64,000 bases of DNA from Massilia polaris (GTDB lineage: Bacteria > Pseudomonadota > Gammaproteobacteria > Burkholderiales > Burkholderiaceae_D): NCBI RefSeq assembly GCF_012927275.1, contig NZ_JABBGG010000009.1, forward strand, positions 62,001 to 126,000, in the 5' to 3' direction. Both the position numbers and the translations under genes were made by a program. Shown in pieces: positions 57,568-64,000 of the stretch; position 1 is the first letter of the stretch, and each line of letters starts with the position of its first letter. The notes beneath the pieces are model-generated. The model was not told the origin of the DNA. It was given only the letters and a program-made list of their open reading frames with translations, and searched no databases.

Positions 57568-58806
57568 ATGGCCGTCAATTCCCCACTCCCCGTCGCCGAA
57601 GACCTGAAGCCCGTCCACGGTATCGAAATCGGCTTTGCCGAAGCCTGCATCAAGAAGCCGGACCGCAAGGACGTGCTGGTGATGAAGCTGGCGCCGACGG
57701 CCACCGTGTCGGGCGTCTTCACCAAGAACCGCTTCTGCGCTGCGCCGGTCCAGGTCAGCAAGGCGAACCTGGCGGCGGCGTCAAGCGGCGGCGAGAAGAT
57801 CGTGGCGCTCTTGGTCAACACCGGCAACGCCAACGCGGGCACCGGCGACAGCGGCCTGGCGGATGCGCAGGCTACCTGCGCGGCGCTGGCCAAGCTGCTC
57901 GATTGCCACCCGCAGCAGATCCTGCCGTTTTCGACCGGCGTGATCCTCGAACCGCTGCCAGTGGCAAAGGTCGTCGCCGGCCTGCCTGACGCGGTCGCGA
58001 ATCTCCAGCTCGACAACTGGTACAACGCGGCCGAAGCGATCATGACGACCGACACGCAGCCGAAGGCGGCGTCGCGCACCGTCACCATCGGCGGCCACAC
58101 CGTCACCATGACCGGCATCAGCAAGGGCGCCGGCATGATCAAGCCGAACATGGCGACCATGCTGGGCTACCTCGCGTTCGACGCCAAGGTCGCGCAGCCG
58201 GTGCTCGACCAGCTGGTGCGCCACGCTGCGGATCACTCGTTCAACTGCATCACCATCGACGGCGACACCTCGACCAACGATTCCTTCATGCTGATCGCCA
58301 CCGGCGCCGGCAGCCTGGTGATCGACTCGGCCGGCACGCCGGAATACGAAGCGCTGAAGGAAGCGGTCACCGACATCTCGCGCAACCTGGCGCAGCAGAT
58401 CATCCGCGACGGCGAAGGCGCGACCAAGTTCATCACCATCACGGTGGAAGAGGGCGCCAGCGTCGAAGAGTGCCGCAAGATCGCCTACTCGATCGCGCAC
58501 TCGCCGCTGGTCAAGACCGCATTCTTCGCATCCGACCCTAACCTGGGCCGCATCCTCGCAGCTATCGGCTACGCGGGCGTGGACGACCTCGACGTCACGA
58601 AGCTGGACATGTACCTAGACGACGTCTGGGTCGCCAAGAACGGCGGCCGCAATCCGGACTACCAGGAAGCGGACGGCCAGCGCGTGATGAAGCAGAGCGA
58701 GATCACCGTGCGCGTCAAGCTGGCGCGCGGCGACGCCACCGCCACCGTCTGGACCTGCGACCTGTCGCACGACTACGTCACCATCAACGCCGACTACCGC
58801 TCGTAA
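57568..58806 (+). CDS. argJ: Bifunctional glutamate N-acetyltransferase / ornithine acetyltransferase ArgJ
   Basis: This 412-aa enzyme recycles the acetyl group in arginine biosynthesis. The autocleavage site is in [17 protein letters not shown] with Thr about residue 197 becoming the N-terminus of the beta chain. [21 protein letters not shown] and [15 protein letters not shown] are other ArgJ signatures. A TACAAT (57529-57534) may be the -10. Confidence 0.96.
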   Translation: MAVNSPLPVAEDLKPVHGIEIGFAEACIKKPDRKDVLVMKLAPTATVSGVFTKNRFCAAPVQVSKANLAAASSGGEKIVALLVNTGNANAGTGDSGLADAQATCAALAKLLDCHPQQILPFSTGVILEPLPVAKVVAGLPDAVANLQLDNWYNAAEAIMTTDTQPKAASRTVTIGGHTVTMTGISKGAGMIKPNMATMLGYLAFDAKVAQPVLDQLVRHAADHSFNCITIDGDTSTNDSFMLIATGAGSLVIDSAGTPEYEALKEAVTDISRNLAQQIIRDGEGATKFITITVEEGASVEECRKIAYSIAHSPLVKTAFFASDPNLGRILAAIGYAGVDDLDVTKLDMYLDDVWVAKNGGRNPDYQEADGQRVMKQSEITVRVKLARGDATATVWTCDLSHDYVTINADYRS

Positions 58807-58812
58807 GTCCAC

Positions 58813-59688
58813 ATGACGCCACTCGACCAGTTCCTGCTGCGCGCGGAAGCGTTGCTGCAGCGGGTGGAGGCGGTGCTGCCGCCCAGTTATCCGCGCGAAC
58901 CGGACTGGAAGCGCAGCATTGCCTTCCGCTGGCGCAAGCGCACCGGTGGCGGCGCCAGCTACCTGCAGCCGGTGATGCACGTGTCGTCGATCAGCCTCGA
59001 CGACCTGCACAACATTGCCACTCAAAAGCAGCAGATCGAGCAGAACACGCGCCAGTTCGTGCAGGGCCGCCCGGCCAACAACGTGCTGCTGACCGGCGCG
59101 CGCGGTACTGGCAAATCGTCGTTGATCAAGGCTTGCCTGAACCAGTTCGCCAGCGACGGCCTGCGCCTGATCGAAGTGGACAAGGAAGACCTGGCCGAAC
59201 TGGCCGACATCGTCGACCTGGTGGCTGGGCGGCCGGAGCGCTTCGTCATCTTCTGCGACGACCTGTCGTTCGAGGAAGGCGAGAGCGGCTACAAGGCGCT
59301 CAAGGTGGCGCTGGACGGCGGCATCTCGGCGCAGTCCGATAACGTGCTGATTTACGCGACCTCCAATCGCCGCCACCTGATGCCGGAGCGGATGTCCGAT
59401 AACGCCACCTACAAAACTGGCAGCGACGGCGACCTGCATCCCGGCGAGACGGTCGAAGAGAAGATCTCGCTGTCGGAGCGTTTTGGGCTGTGGCTGTCGT
59501 TCTATCCCTTCAAGCAGGACGACTATCTCGACATCGCGGCGCACTGGCTGGGCAGCTTCGGCTGCGATGCGCAGCAGGTCGAGGCGGCGCGCACCGAGGC
59601 GCTGCAGTGGGCTTTGCAGCGCGGCTCGCGCTCGGGCCGCGTCGCCTGGCAGTTCGCAAAAGACTACGCAGGAAAACACCCTAAATGA
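58813..59688 (+). CDS. DUF815 ATP-binding protein
   Basis: This 291-aa AAA-type P-loop protein has GARGTGKSSLIKACLNQF (Walker A, about residue 95) and FVIFCDDLSFEEGESGYKALK (Walker B). DUF815 proteins are frequent neighbours of mutT-yacG in betaproteobacteria; function is unsettled. It follows argJ by 6 bp and overlaps mutT by 4 nt. Confidence 0.9.
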   Translation: MTPLDQFLLRAEALLQRVEAVLPPSYPREPDWKRSIAFRWRKRTGGGASYLQPVMHVSSISLDDLHNIATQKQQIEQNTRQFVQGRPANNVLLTGARGTGKSSLIKACLNQFASDGLRLIEVDKEDLAELADIVDLVAGRPERFVIFCDDLSFEEGESGYKALKVALDGGISAQSDNVLIYATSNRRHLMPERMSDNATYKTGSDGDLHPGETVEEKISLSERFGLWLSFYPFKQDDYLDIAAHWLGSFGCDAQQVEAARTEALQWALQRGSRSGRVAWQFAKDYAGKHPK

Positions 59689-60098
59689 ATGAAGCACAAG
59701 CACGCCCGATCGATGTGGCGGTTGGTATTTTGATGAAGCCGAATGGCGATGTCCTGCTCGGGCAGCGGCCGGAAGGCAAGCCGTATGCGGGCTACTGGGA
59801 ATTCCCCGGCGGTAAAGTCGATGCGGGCGAGTCGATACTCGAAGCGCTCAAGCGCGAGTTTGTCGAGGAACTGGGAATCGAGGTGGCCAGCGCGGAGGAG
59901 TGGTGCGGGGTCGAGCATGTGTATGAACACGCGCATGTGAGGCTGCACTTCTTCATCAGCCGCGAGTGGCGTGGCGAGCCGCAGAGCCTTGAGGGACAGG
60001 CGTTTGCGTGGCAGGGGACGGTGGGAGTGGAGCCGTTGTTGCCGGCGACGATACCGTTGTTGGAGTGGCTGGATCGGCTACGTTACGCGCAGGCTTGA
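59685..60098 (+). CDS. mutT: NUDIX hydrolase, MutT-like
   Basis: This 137-aa protein carries the full Nudix box (GGKVDAGESILEALKREFVEEL, about residues 41-62, with REFVEEL). MutT hydrolyses 8-oxo-dGTP to prevent AT-to-CG mutations. YWEFPGGK is the MutT-type start of the box. It overlaps the ATPase gene by 4 nt and is followed by a repeat copy. Confidence 0.9.
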   Translation: MNEAQARPIDVAVGILMKPNGDVLLGQRPEGKPYAGYWEFPGGKVDAGESILEALKREFVEELGIEVASAEEWCGVEHVYEHAHVRLHFFISREWRGEPQSLEGQAFAWQGTVGVEPLLPATIPLLEWLDRLRYAQA

Positions 60099-60108
60099 TG
60101 CGGGCAAT

Positions 60109-60134
60109 GGCGGATAAGCGTGAGCGCATCCGCC
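60109..60134. repeat. Dispersed intergenic repeat, copy after mutT
   Basis: GGCGGAT (60109-60115) and ATCCGCC (60128-60134) enclose AAGCGTGAGCGC. The unit is the inverse of the arms seen at 44112-44140 and 25735-25767. It lies 10 bp after the mutT stop and before the convergent yacG. Confidence 0.6.
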
Positions 60135-60148
60135 GATTTCAACGTACC

Positions 60149-60331
60149 TTACCCATTGTCCTTATCCGGCGGCGGTTCGTCATCAATCGACGGCCCTGGA
60201 ATCACGAACTTCTCTTCGGCCCATGCGCCGAGATCGATCTGTTTGCAGCGCTCCGAACAAAACGGGCGGTACTTGTTGGCTTCGGTCCATTCGACCTTTT
60301 TGCCGCAGGTGGGGCAGGCTACTACTGGCAT
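60149..60331 (-). CDS. yacG: DNA gyrase inhibitor YacG
   Basis: This 60-aa zinc protein has [10 protein letters not shown] and [19 protein letters not shown], the C-x2-C...C-x3-C zinc finger that binds GyrB. The D-E-P tail is typical. It is the last gene of the pilD-coaE-zapD-yacG series. Confidence 0.95.
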   Translation of the reverse strand: MPVVACPTCGKKVEWTEANKYRPFCSERCKQIDLGAWAEEKFVIPGPSIDDEPPPDKDNG

Positions 60332-60346
60332 GATTAACTCACAGCG

Positions 60347-61102
60347 TTAAAAGTTGCAAAGCGTGAGCTCGAACGGCACATCGTCTTCCAGCGGCTTCGG
60401 TTTCAATTCGCCGCCCTGCGTTGTGAAGCGAACCCACAACATGTATTTGTTGGCGGATATCTCGGGGATCGCGCCGATCGATTCGTCCAGGGTCAGGCGC
60501 AGCATCTGGTACACCTTCCCCTGCAACATCTGCTGGTAGCTTCCCGCGAGGGCGATCATTTTGACCGGGCCGCCCGAATCGCGCAACAGGCGCAGCACCA
60601 GCGACAGCGCATCGAACAGCGGCGCCAGCGGCGCGAACCAGTTGGCGATGTCGTCGTAGCGCTGTTGTGCAGGGCGCTGCTGCCAGGCGTAATACGAGGG
60701 CAGGTCGAACTCGCAGGCGCCGCCTGGAATGATGGTGCGGCCACGGATGCTCATCAGCCATTCGTTGTCGCGGATGTTCTGTCCCGTCTTGCCCTGCGCC
60801 GCGACCAGCGCGCTGCTGACGGTTTCGAGTTCGTTGAGCACGGCGTCGAGCATCTCGGGCACGACCTTCGGGTTGGAGCGGAAGCTTAGCAGGCTCTGCC
60901 TCTGGCGCTCAAGTTCCTGCAGCAGGTCGGATTTGAGGTCGGCGCGGCCGGCAACTTCGAGCATGTCGAAGATGGTCGCCAATGCAACGTGGTGTTGCAT
61001 TGCATGTTCCTGGTTCACAAAGAACTTGAACTTCTCGTACAGGTCTTCCAGCCGCAACAACGTGCGAATCCGCTCGTTGAAAGGATATTCGTAGACGATC
61101 AA
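60347..61102 (-). CDS. zapD: Z-ring-associated protein ZapD
   Basis: This 251-aa cytoplasmic protein bundles FtsZ filaments. With TTG at 61102 it begins [25 protein letters not shown], exactly where ZapD proteins begin; AGGGAT lies before it. The frame is open further upstream but no ATG gives a natural start. The C-terminal Asp/Arg-rich FtsZ-binding region is conserved ([21 protein letters not shown]). A three-codon frame (ATG...TGA) overlaps the TTG. Confidence 0.93.
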   Translation of the reverse strand: MIVYEYPFNERIRTLLRLEDLYEKFKFFVNQEHAMQHHVALATIFDMLEVAGRADLKSDLLQELERQRQSLLSFRSNPKVVPEMLDAVLNELETVSSALVAAQGKTGQNIRDNEWLMSIRGRTIIPGGACEFDLPSYYAWQQRPAQQRYDDIANWFAPLAPLFDALSLVLRLLRDSGGPVKMIALAGSYQQMLQGKVYQMLRLTLDESIGAIPEISANKYMLWVRFTTQGGELKPKPLEDDVPFELTLCNF

Positions 61103-61166
61103 AATGACATCCCTGTAAATGTAGGCTGAACGACAATCACGTGATTCTGAACGAAGCGACGCAAAA

Positions 61167-61826
61167 TTACAAATGCTCAAGCGGTAATCGGGACATTCTT
61201 TCGGAAAACCCCAGATATTTCGCGTGTAAAGACGCGATTTGCGGCCCCAGTGCGTCCAGGCCGCCTTCATTGACGACCACGTCGTCCGCTGCGGCGAGCC
61301 TTTCCGCGCGCGTGACCTGGGTCGCCATGATCGCGCGGACCTGCTGCTCGCTCATGCCGTTACGCGCCATCACGCGCGCGACCTGCACTTGTTCCGGACA
61401 GTCGATTGCGAGTATCCGGTCGACGCGCTCGCTCCACGTGCCCGATTCAATCAGCAGCGGCACCACGAAAATAAGGTACGGCCCGGTGGCGATGGCGGCG
61501 GCCGCGTAGGCGGCGTCTCGGATGCGCGGATGCAGGATCGCTTCAAGCCGGTGGCGCGCGGTGCTGTCGGAGAAGACCAGCGCGCGCATCGCGGCGCGGT
61601 CAAGCGCGCCTTCAGGCGTGGCGAAGCCGGCGCCAAACTCGTCGAGGATGGCGGGCATCGCGGCGCCATGCGGCGCAGTCAGGGAGTGGGCGATTTCGTC
61701 GGTGTCGACCACCGCGGCGCCGAGCGCGGCGAACATATTGGCCACGGTCGTCTTGCCGCAGCCGATGCCGCCCGTCAGGCCGACGCTGAACCGGCGGTGG
61801 GGAGTGCTGGCGGCGCCGGTTGCCAT
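61167..61826 (-). CDS. coaE: Dephospho-CoA kinase
   Basis: This 219-aa kinase makes coenzyme A in the last biosynthetic step. The P-loop is [22 protein letters not shown] (about residue 15), with DTDEIAH and the CoA-site [35 protein letters not shown] at 61826 lies 2 bp after the pilD stop; a longer upstream frame is inside pilD. Confidence 0.95.
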   Translation of the reverse strand: MATGAASTPHRRFSVGLTGGIGCGKTTVANMFAALGAAVVDTDEIAHSLTAPHGAAMPAILDEFGAGFATPEGALDRAAMRALVFSDSTARHRLEAILHPRIRDAAYAAAAIATGPYLIFVVPLLIESGTWSERVDRILAIDCPEQVQVARVMARNGMSEQQVRAIMATQVTRAERLAAADDVVVNEGGLDALGPQIASLHAKYLGFSERMSRLPLEHL

Positions 61827-61828
61827 GA

Positions 61829-62698
61829 TTAAGCCAGTAAGCCCTGGGTGAACCCGGTGAGGCGGGTTCCGAACAGCAGGGCGATCAGTCCGGCCGCGGC
61901 CAGGTAAGGGCCGAACGGGATCGGCTTTTCGCGTCCGTGTTTGGTGAATACGATCAGGCTGATGCCGACCACGGCGCCAACCACCGACGACAGCAGGATA
62001 ATCGTTGGCAGCATGGTCCAGCCGAGCCATGCGCCCAGCGCGGCCAGCAGCTTGAAGTCGCCGTAGCCCATGCCTTCCTTGCCGGTCACCAGCTTGAACA
62101 GCCAGTAGATGCCCCACAAGACCAGGTAGCCGGCGGCCGCGCCGATGACGGCTTCGTGCAGCGGCACGAACATGCCGTTCAGGTTGACCAGCAAACCGAG
62201 CCACAGCAGCGGGTAGGTCAGGTCGTCGGGCAGCAACTGGGTGTCGAAGTCGATGAAGGTCATCGCGATCAGCAGCCACGCGAACACCAGGGCGGCCAAG
62301 CCCGTCGCGCCGCTGCCGAAGGTCCATACCATCAGCGCGGAGACTACGCCGGTCAGGAGTTCAATGGCTGGATAGCGCGGCGAGATCGGCGCCTTGCAGG
62401 AGCGGCATTTGCCGCGCAGTGCGAGCCAGCTGACGACGGGGATGTTTTCGATCGCGGTGATCTGGTGGCCGCAGTGCGGGCAGGCAGAGCGCGGCACCAT
62501 CAGGTTGAAGCGGTCGGTGTGGGGAAGCTCCTTGCCGCTTTCGCTGGCGACGTAGTTGTCCGACTCGCGCTGCATCATTTTCGGGATGCGGTAGATGACC
62601 ACATTCAGGAAGCTGCCGATCAGGAGGCCGAACAGGGCGGCGGCAAGCGCTGCGCCGCCAGACCCGGCGGGTGCGAACAAAAGTGTTTCCGGTAGCAT
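61829..62698 (-). CDS. pilD: Type IV prepilin peptidase / N-methyltransferase
   Basis: This 289-aa membrane aspartic protease cleaves and N-methylates prepilins. The N-terminal cytoplasmic domain has two CxxC pairs (CPHCGH and CRSCKA); the catalytic Asp residues are in [12 protein letters not shown] and [21 protein letters not shown] at 62698 with GGAG upstream is preferred over a TTG at 62719. pilB and pilC, its usual upstream neighbours, are not adjacent here. Confidence 0.94.
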   Translation of the reverse strand: MLPETLLFAPAGSGGAALAAALFGLLIGSFLNVVIYRIPKMMQRESDNYVASESGKELPHTDRFNLMVPRSACPHCGHQITAIENIPVVSWLALRGKCRSCKAPISPRYPAIELLTGVVSALMVWTFGSGATGLAALVFAWLLIAMTFIDFDTQLLPDDLTYPLLWLGLLVNLNGMFVPLHEAVIGAAAGYLVLWGIYWLFKLVTGKEGMGYGDFKLLAALGAWLGWTMLPTIILLSSVVGAVVGISLIVFTKHGREKPIPFGPYLAAAGLIALLFGTRLTGFTQGLLA

Positions 62699-62936
62699 GG
62701 TGCTCCACAGTCGAGTCAAATGGGTAGTGCCCTACATCATCCTATTGTAGGGGCTTTCCGGCCCGCTTGGCACCCCCTATGCTTGCCAATCGGCAAATTT
62801 CTTCAGCGTGTGCGAGGCCGGTTACGGCCGCTAATGACATTCTTTTATGCGGACGTGATTTTACAAAAGATTAATGTTAATTTAGTAGCAACTGTGACAT
62901 ATTTGACGATTGATGGATGATCAGGAAGCGATAAGA

Positions 62937-63788
62937 ATGAAATGTCTTGTATGCGACGGTTCTACAAAAGCAGGTTTATTCGATTGGCACCGGTTTTGTC
63001 CGAGCTGCCGTTATGAGAGTGCGGACCTTGCCCCGGTGATTAACGAGGCGGGTGCACATACCCGCGTTGATGAATTGGATCGCGAGGTCGCGCTCAAGAG
63101 CTTACGGGCGGAAAACTTCAAAGTGATCGTTGACCTGATCAACCGGCTTGTTCCGGTTTCCGCAAAGCGCCTTCTTGATGTCGGCAGTGCCCATGGCTGG
63201 TTTCTCGACGAAGCAAGCAAGCGCTTCGACGTCGTCGGCGTCGAGCCGGATACCGCTGTCGCCGAGCGCGCGCGCGACCGCGGCCTGCCTGTGCGTATCG
63301 GTTACTTCCCGGACGTGCTGAACCAAAGCGAATTGTTTGACGTGATTGTGTTCAACGACGTGATCGAGCACATTCCCGACATTAATCGCGCGCTGCAAGC
63401 AAGTTATGACCAGCTCAGTCCAGATGGCCTCCTCGTGTTGAATCTACCGAGGAGCAGCGGGGTGTTCTATCGGATCGCAAAAGTGTGCGCCCGGTTTAAC
63501 TGGCACGGTCCGTTCGAGCGCATGTGGCAGAAGGATTTGCCGTCACCACATGTCCATTATTTCAACGAGAAAAACCTCGACGCGTTGGTAACGCGTCACC
63601 GCTTCCAGCCACTGCAGTCGCGCCATTTAAGCTCATTAAGTAGCGGGGGATTGCTGGAAAGGCTCCGCTTTGTCGGGCAGGTTCACCCAGTTGCGCTATA
63701 TACCCAATGCCTTATTTTGCGCTGCGCTATCCCGTTCCTGAAGCTCATGCCGAGCGATATCGTTGTTTGCACCTACCGAAAGCGATAA
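62937..63788 (+). CDS. SAM-dependent methyltransferase
   Basis: This 283-aa protein starts with a Cys-rich module (MKCLVCDGST...CPSCRYE, four cysteines, zinc-ribbon-like) followed by a class I methyltransferase: motif I LLDVGSAHGWFLDEA, VVGVEPDTAVAERA and FDVIVFNDVIEHIPDINRAL. Such methyltransferases occur in surface-polysaccharide loci. ATG at 62937 is supported by AGGAAG 9 bases upstream; ATG at 62913 is an alternative. Upstream DNA is AT-rich, unlike the neighbours. Substrate unknown. Confidence 0.82.
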   Translation: MKCLVCDGSTKAGLFDWHRFCPSCRYESADLAPVINEAGAHTRVDELDREVALKSLRAENFKVIVDLINRLVPVSAKRLLDVGSAHGWFLDEASKRFDVVGVEPDTAVAERARDRGLPVRIGYFPDVLNQSELFDVIVFNDVIEHIPDINRALQASYDQLSPDGLLVLNLPRSSGVFYRIAKVCARFNWHGPFERMWQKDLPSPHVHYFNEKNLDALVTRHRFQPLQSRHLSSLSSGGLLERLRFVGQVHPVALYTQCLILRCAIPFLKLMPSDIVVCTYRKR

Positions 63789-63803
63789 TAATCCGCCGGA
63801 GCC

Positions 63804-64000
63804 TTAGTCAGGGCGGTTCCCGCCCTGTTTAGCGCCTCGTGACGCATGCCACTCGGCGAATTTCTCGCCGATGTAGAGATCGCCTTCGTAGCTCAGGTGG
63901 TTATTGTCGCGATACAGCAGGTTGCCGTCCTTCATGGCCCAGCACAGCTTGTCGTCGCACATCAGCTGCCTGGTGCGGAACCGTTTGACGCCTGGGAAAT
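63804..64000 (-). CDS. C-terminal end of an acyltransferase with SGNH domain (partial)
   Basis: The minus-strand frame is open from the window edge to a TAA at 63804. The translated end contains LMCDDKLCWAMKDGNLLYRDNNHLS and YIGEKFAEWH; the D-x2-H-L-S motif is the catalytic end of SGNH domains fused to acyltransferase-3 (OafA-like) proteins that O-acetylate polysaccharides. Only about 65 codons are visible, so the family is a motif-based inference. It is convergent with the methyltransferase. Confidence 0.7.
   Translation of the reverse strand, partial: FPGVKRFRTRQLMCDDKLCWAMKDGNLLYRDNNHLSYEGDLYIGEKFAEWHASRGAKQGGNRPD
63809..63830. terminator. Small hairpin at the convergent 3' ends
   Basis: CAGGGCGG (63809-63816) and CCGCCCTG (63820-63827) form an 8-bp stem followed by TTT. 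It lies within the last codons of the minus-strand gene and 20 bp past the methyltransferase stop. It may terminate the plus-strand gene weakly. Confidence 0.4.

Overview
The window is a stretch of a GC-rich betaproteobacterial chromosome, most likely Oxalobacteraceae (Massilia/Duganella/Janthinobacterium type). The evidence is the gene order: a complete dcw division/cell-wall cluster from mraZ to ftsZ, then a peroxiredoxin, lpxC, dciA, secA, argJ, a DUF815 ATPase and mutT, with yacG-zapD-coaE-pilD on the opposite strand. A CIRCE-controlled rpoH beside ftsX-ftsE-ftsY fits the same group. The family assignment rests on layout and protein signatures read by eye; no database search was run.

Layout. 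1-6.4 kb: a 5'-truncated PAS-GGDEF-EAL-receiver protein, a CorC/HlyC-type membrane protein, an NhaR-like LysR regulator divergent from a DUF475 membrane protein, and a small lipoprotein. 6.5-9.4 kb: a frameshifted thiolase and an aldo/keto reductase divergent from a TetR regulator. 9.5-13.7 kb: rpoH with a CIRCE operator over its promoter, then ftsY-ftsE-ftsX. 13.8-21.8 kb: a cobalamin-binding MerR regulator (LitR/CarH type) divergent from an eight-gene, mostly overlapping operon: FAD oxidoreductase, DUF1365, Cfa-like methyltransferase, chalcone-isomerase-like protein, MFS transporter, DUF3833 lipoprotein, SDR and SnoaL-like protein. This looks like a light- or singlet-oxygen-responsive system that modifies membrane fatty acids. 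21.8-25.7 kb: an acetolactate-synthase-like TPP enzyme, a perfect 42-bp-arm hairpin, RNase P RNA and glpK.

26.1-43.4 kb: mraZ, rsmH, ftsL, ftsI, murE, murF, mraY, murD, ftsW, murG, murC, ddlB, ftsQ, ftsA, ftsZ. Most junctions overlap by 1-4 nt. Four GTGKR boxes with a 10-bp period precede mraZ and fit MraZ autoregulation, and a very long hairpin terminator follows ftsZ. 43.5-46.5 kb: peroxiredoxin, EamA transporter, lpxC and convergent dciA.

46.5-53.0 kb: six genes on the minus strand, every junction a 4-nt overlap: sugar aminotransferase, GtrB-like glycosyltransferase, GNAT acyltransferase, a fused acetyltransferase/ketoisomerase (FdtD/WxcM type), GtrA-like protein and a GT-C-like membrane protein. 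Together they look sufficient to finish an acylated 3-amino-3,6-dideoxyhexose, load it on a lipid carrier, flip it and transfer it in the periplasm. The operon sits between dciA and secA and looks like an accessory insertion.

53.2-64 kb: secA with an attenuator-like hairpin in its leader, an Xre/MbcA-RES toxin-antitoxin pair, a small cysteine-containing exported or anchored protein, argJ, a DUF815 ATPase, mutT, then yacG, zapD (TTG start), coaE and pilD on the minus strand. The expected pilB/pilC are absent next to pilD; a SAM methyltransferase and the end of an SGNH-type acyltransferase stand there instead. A short dispersed repeat with the core GGCGGATGCGC...GCTTATCCGCC recurs just downstream of several genes.
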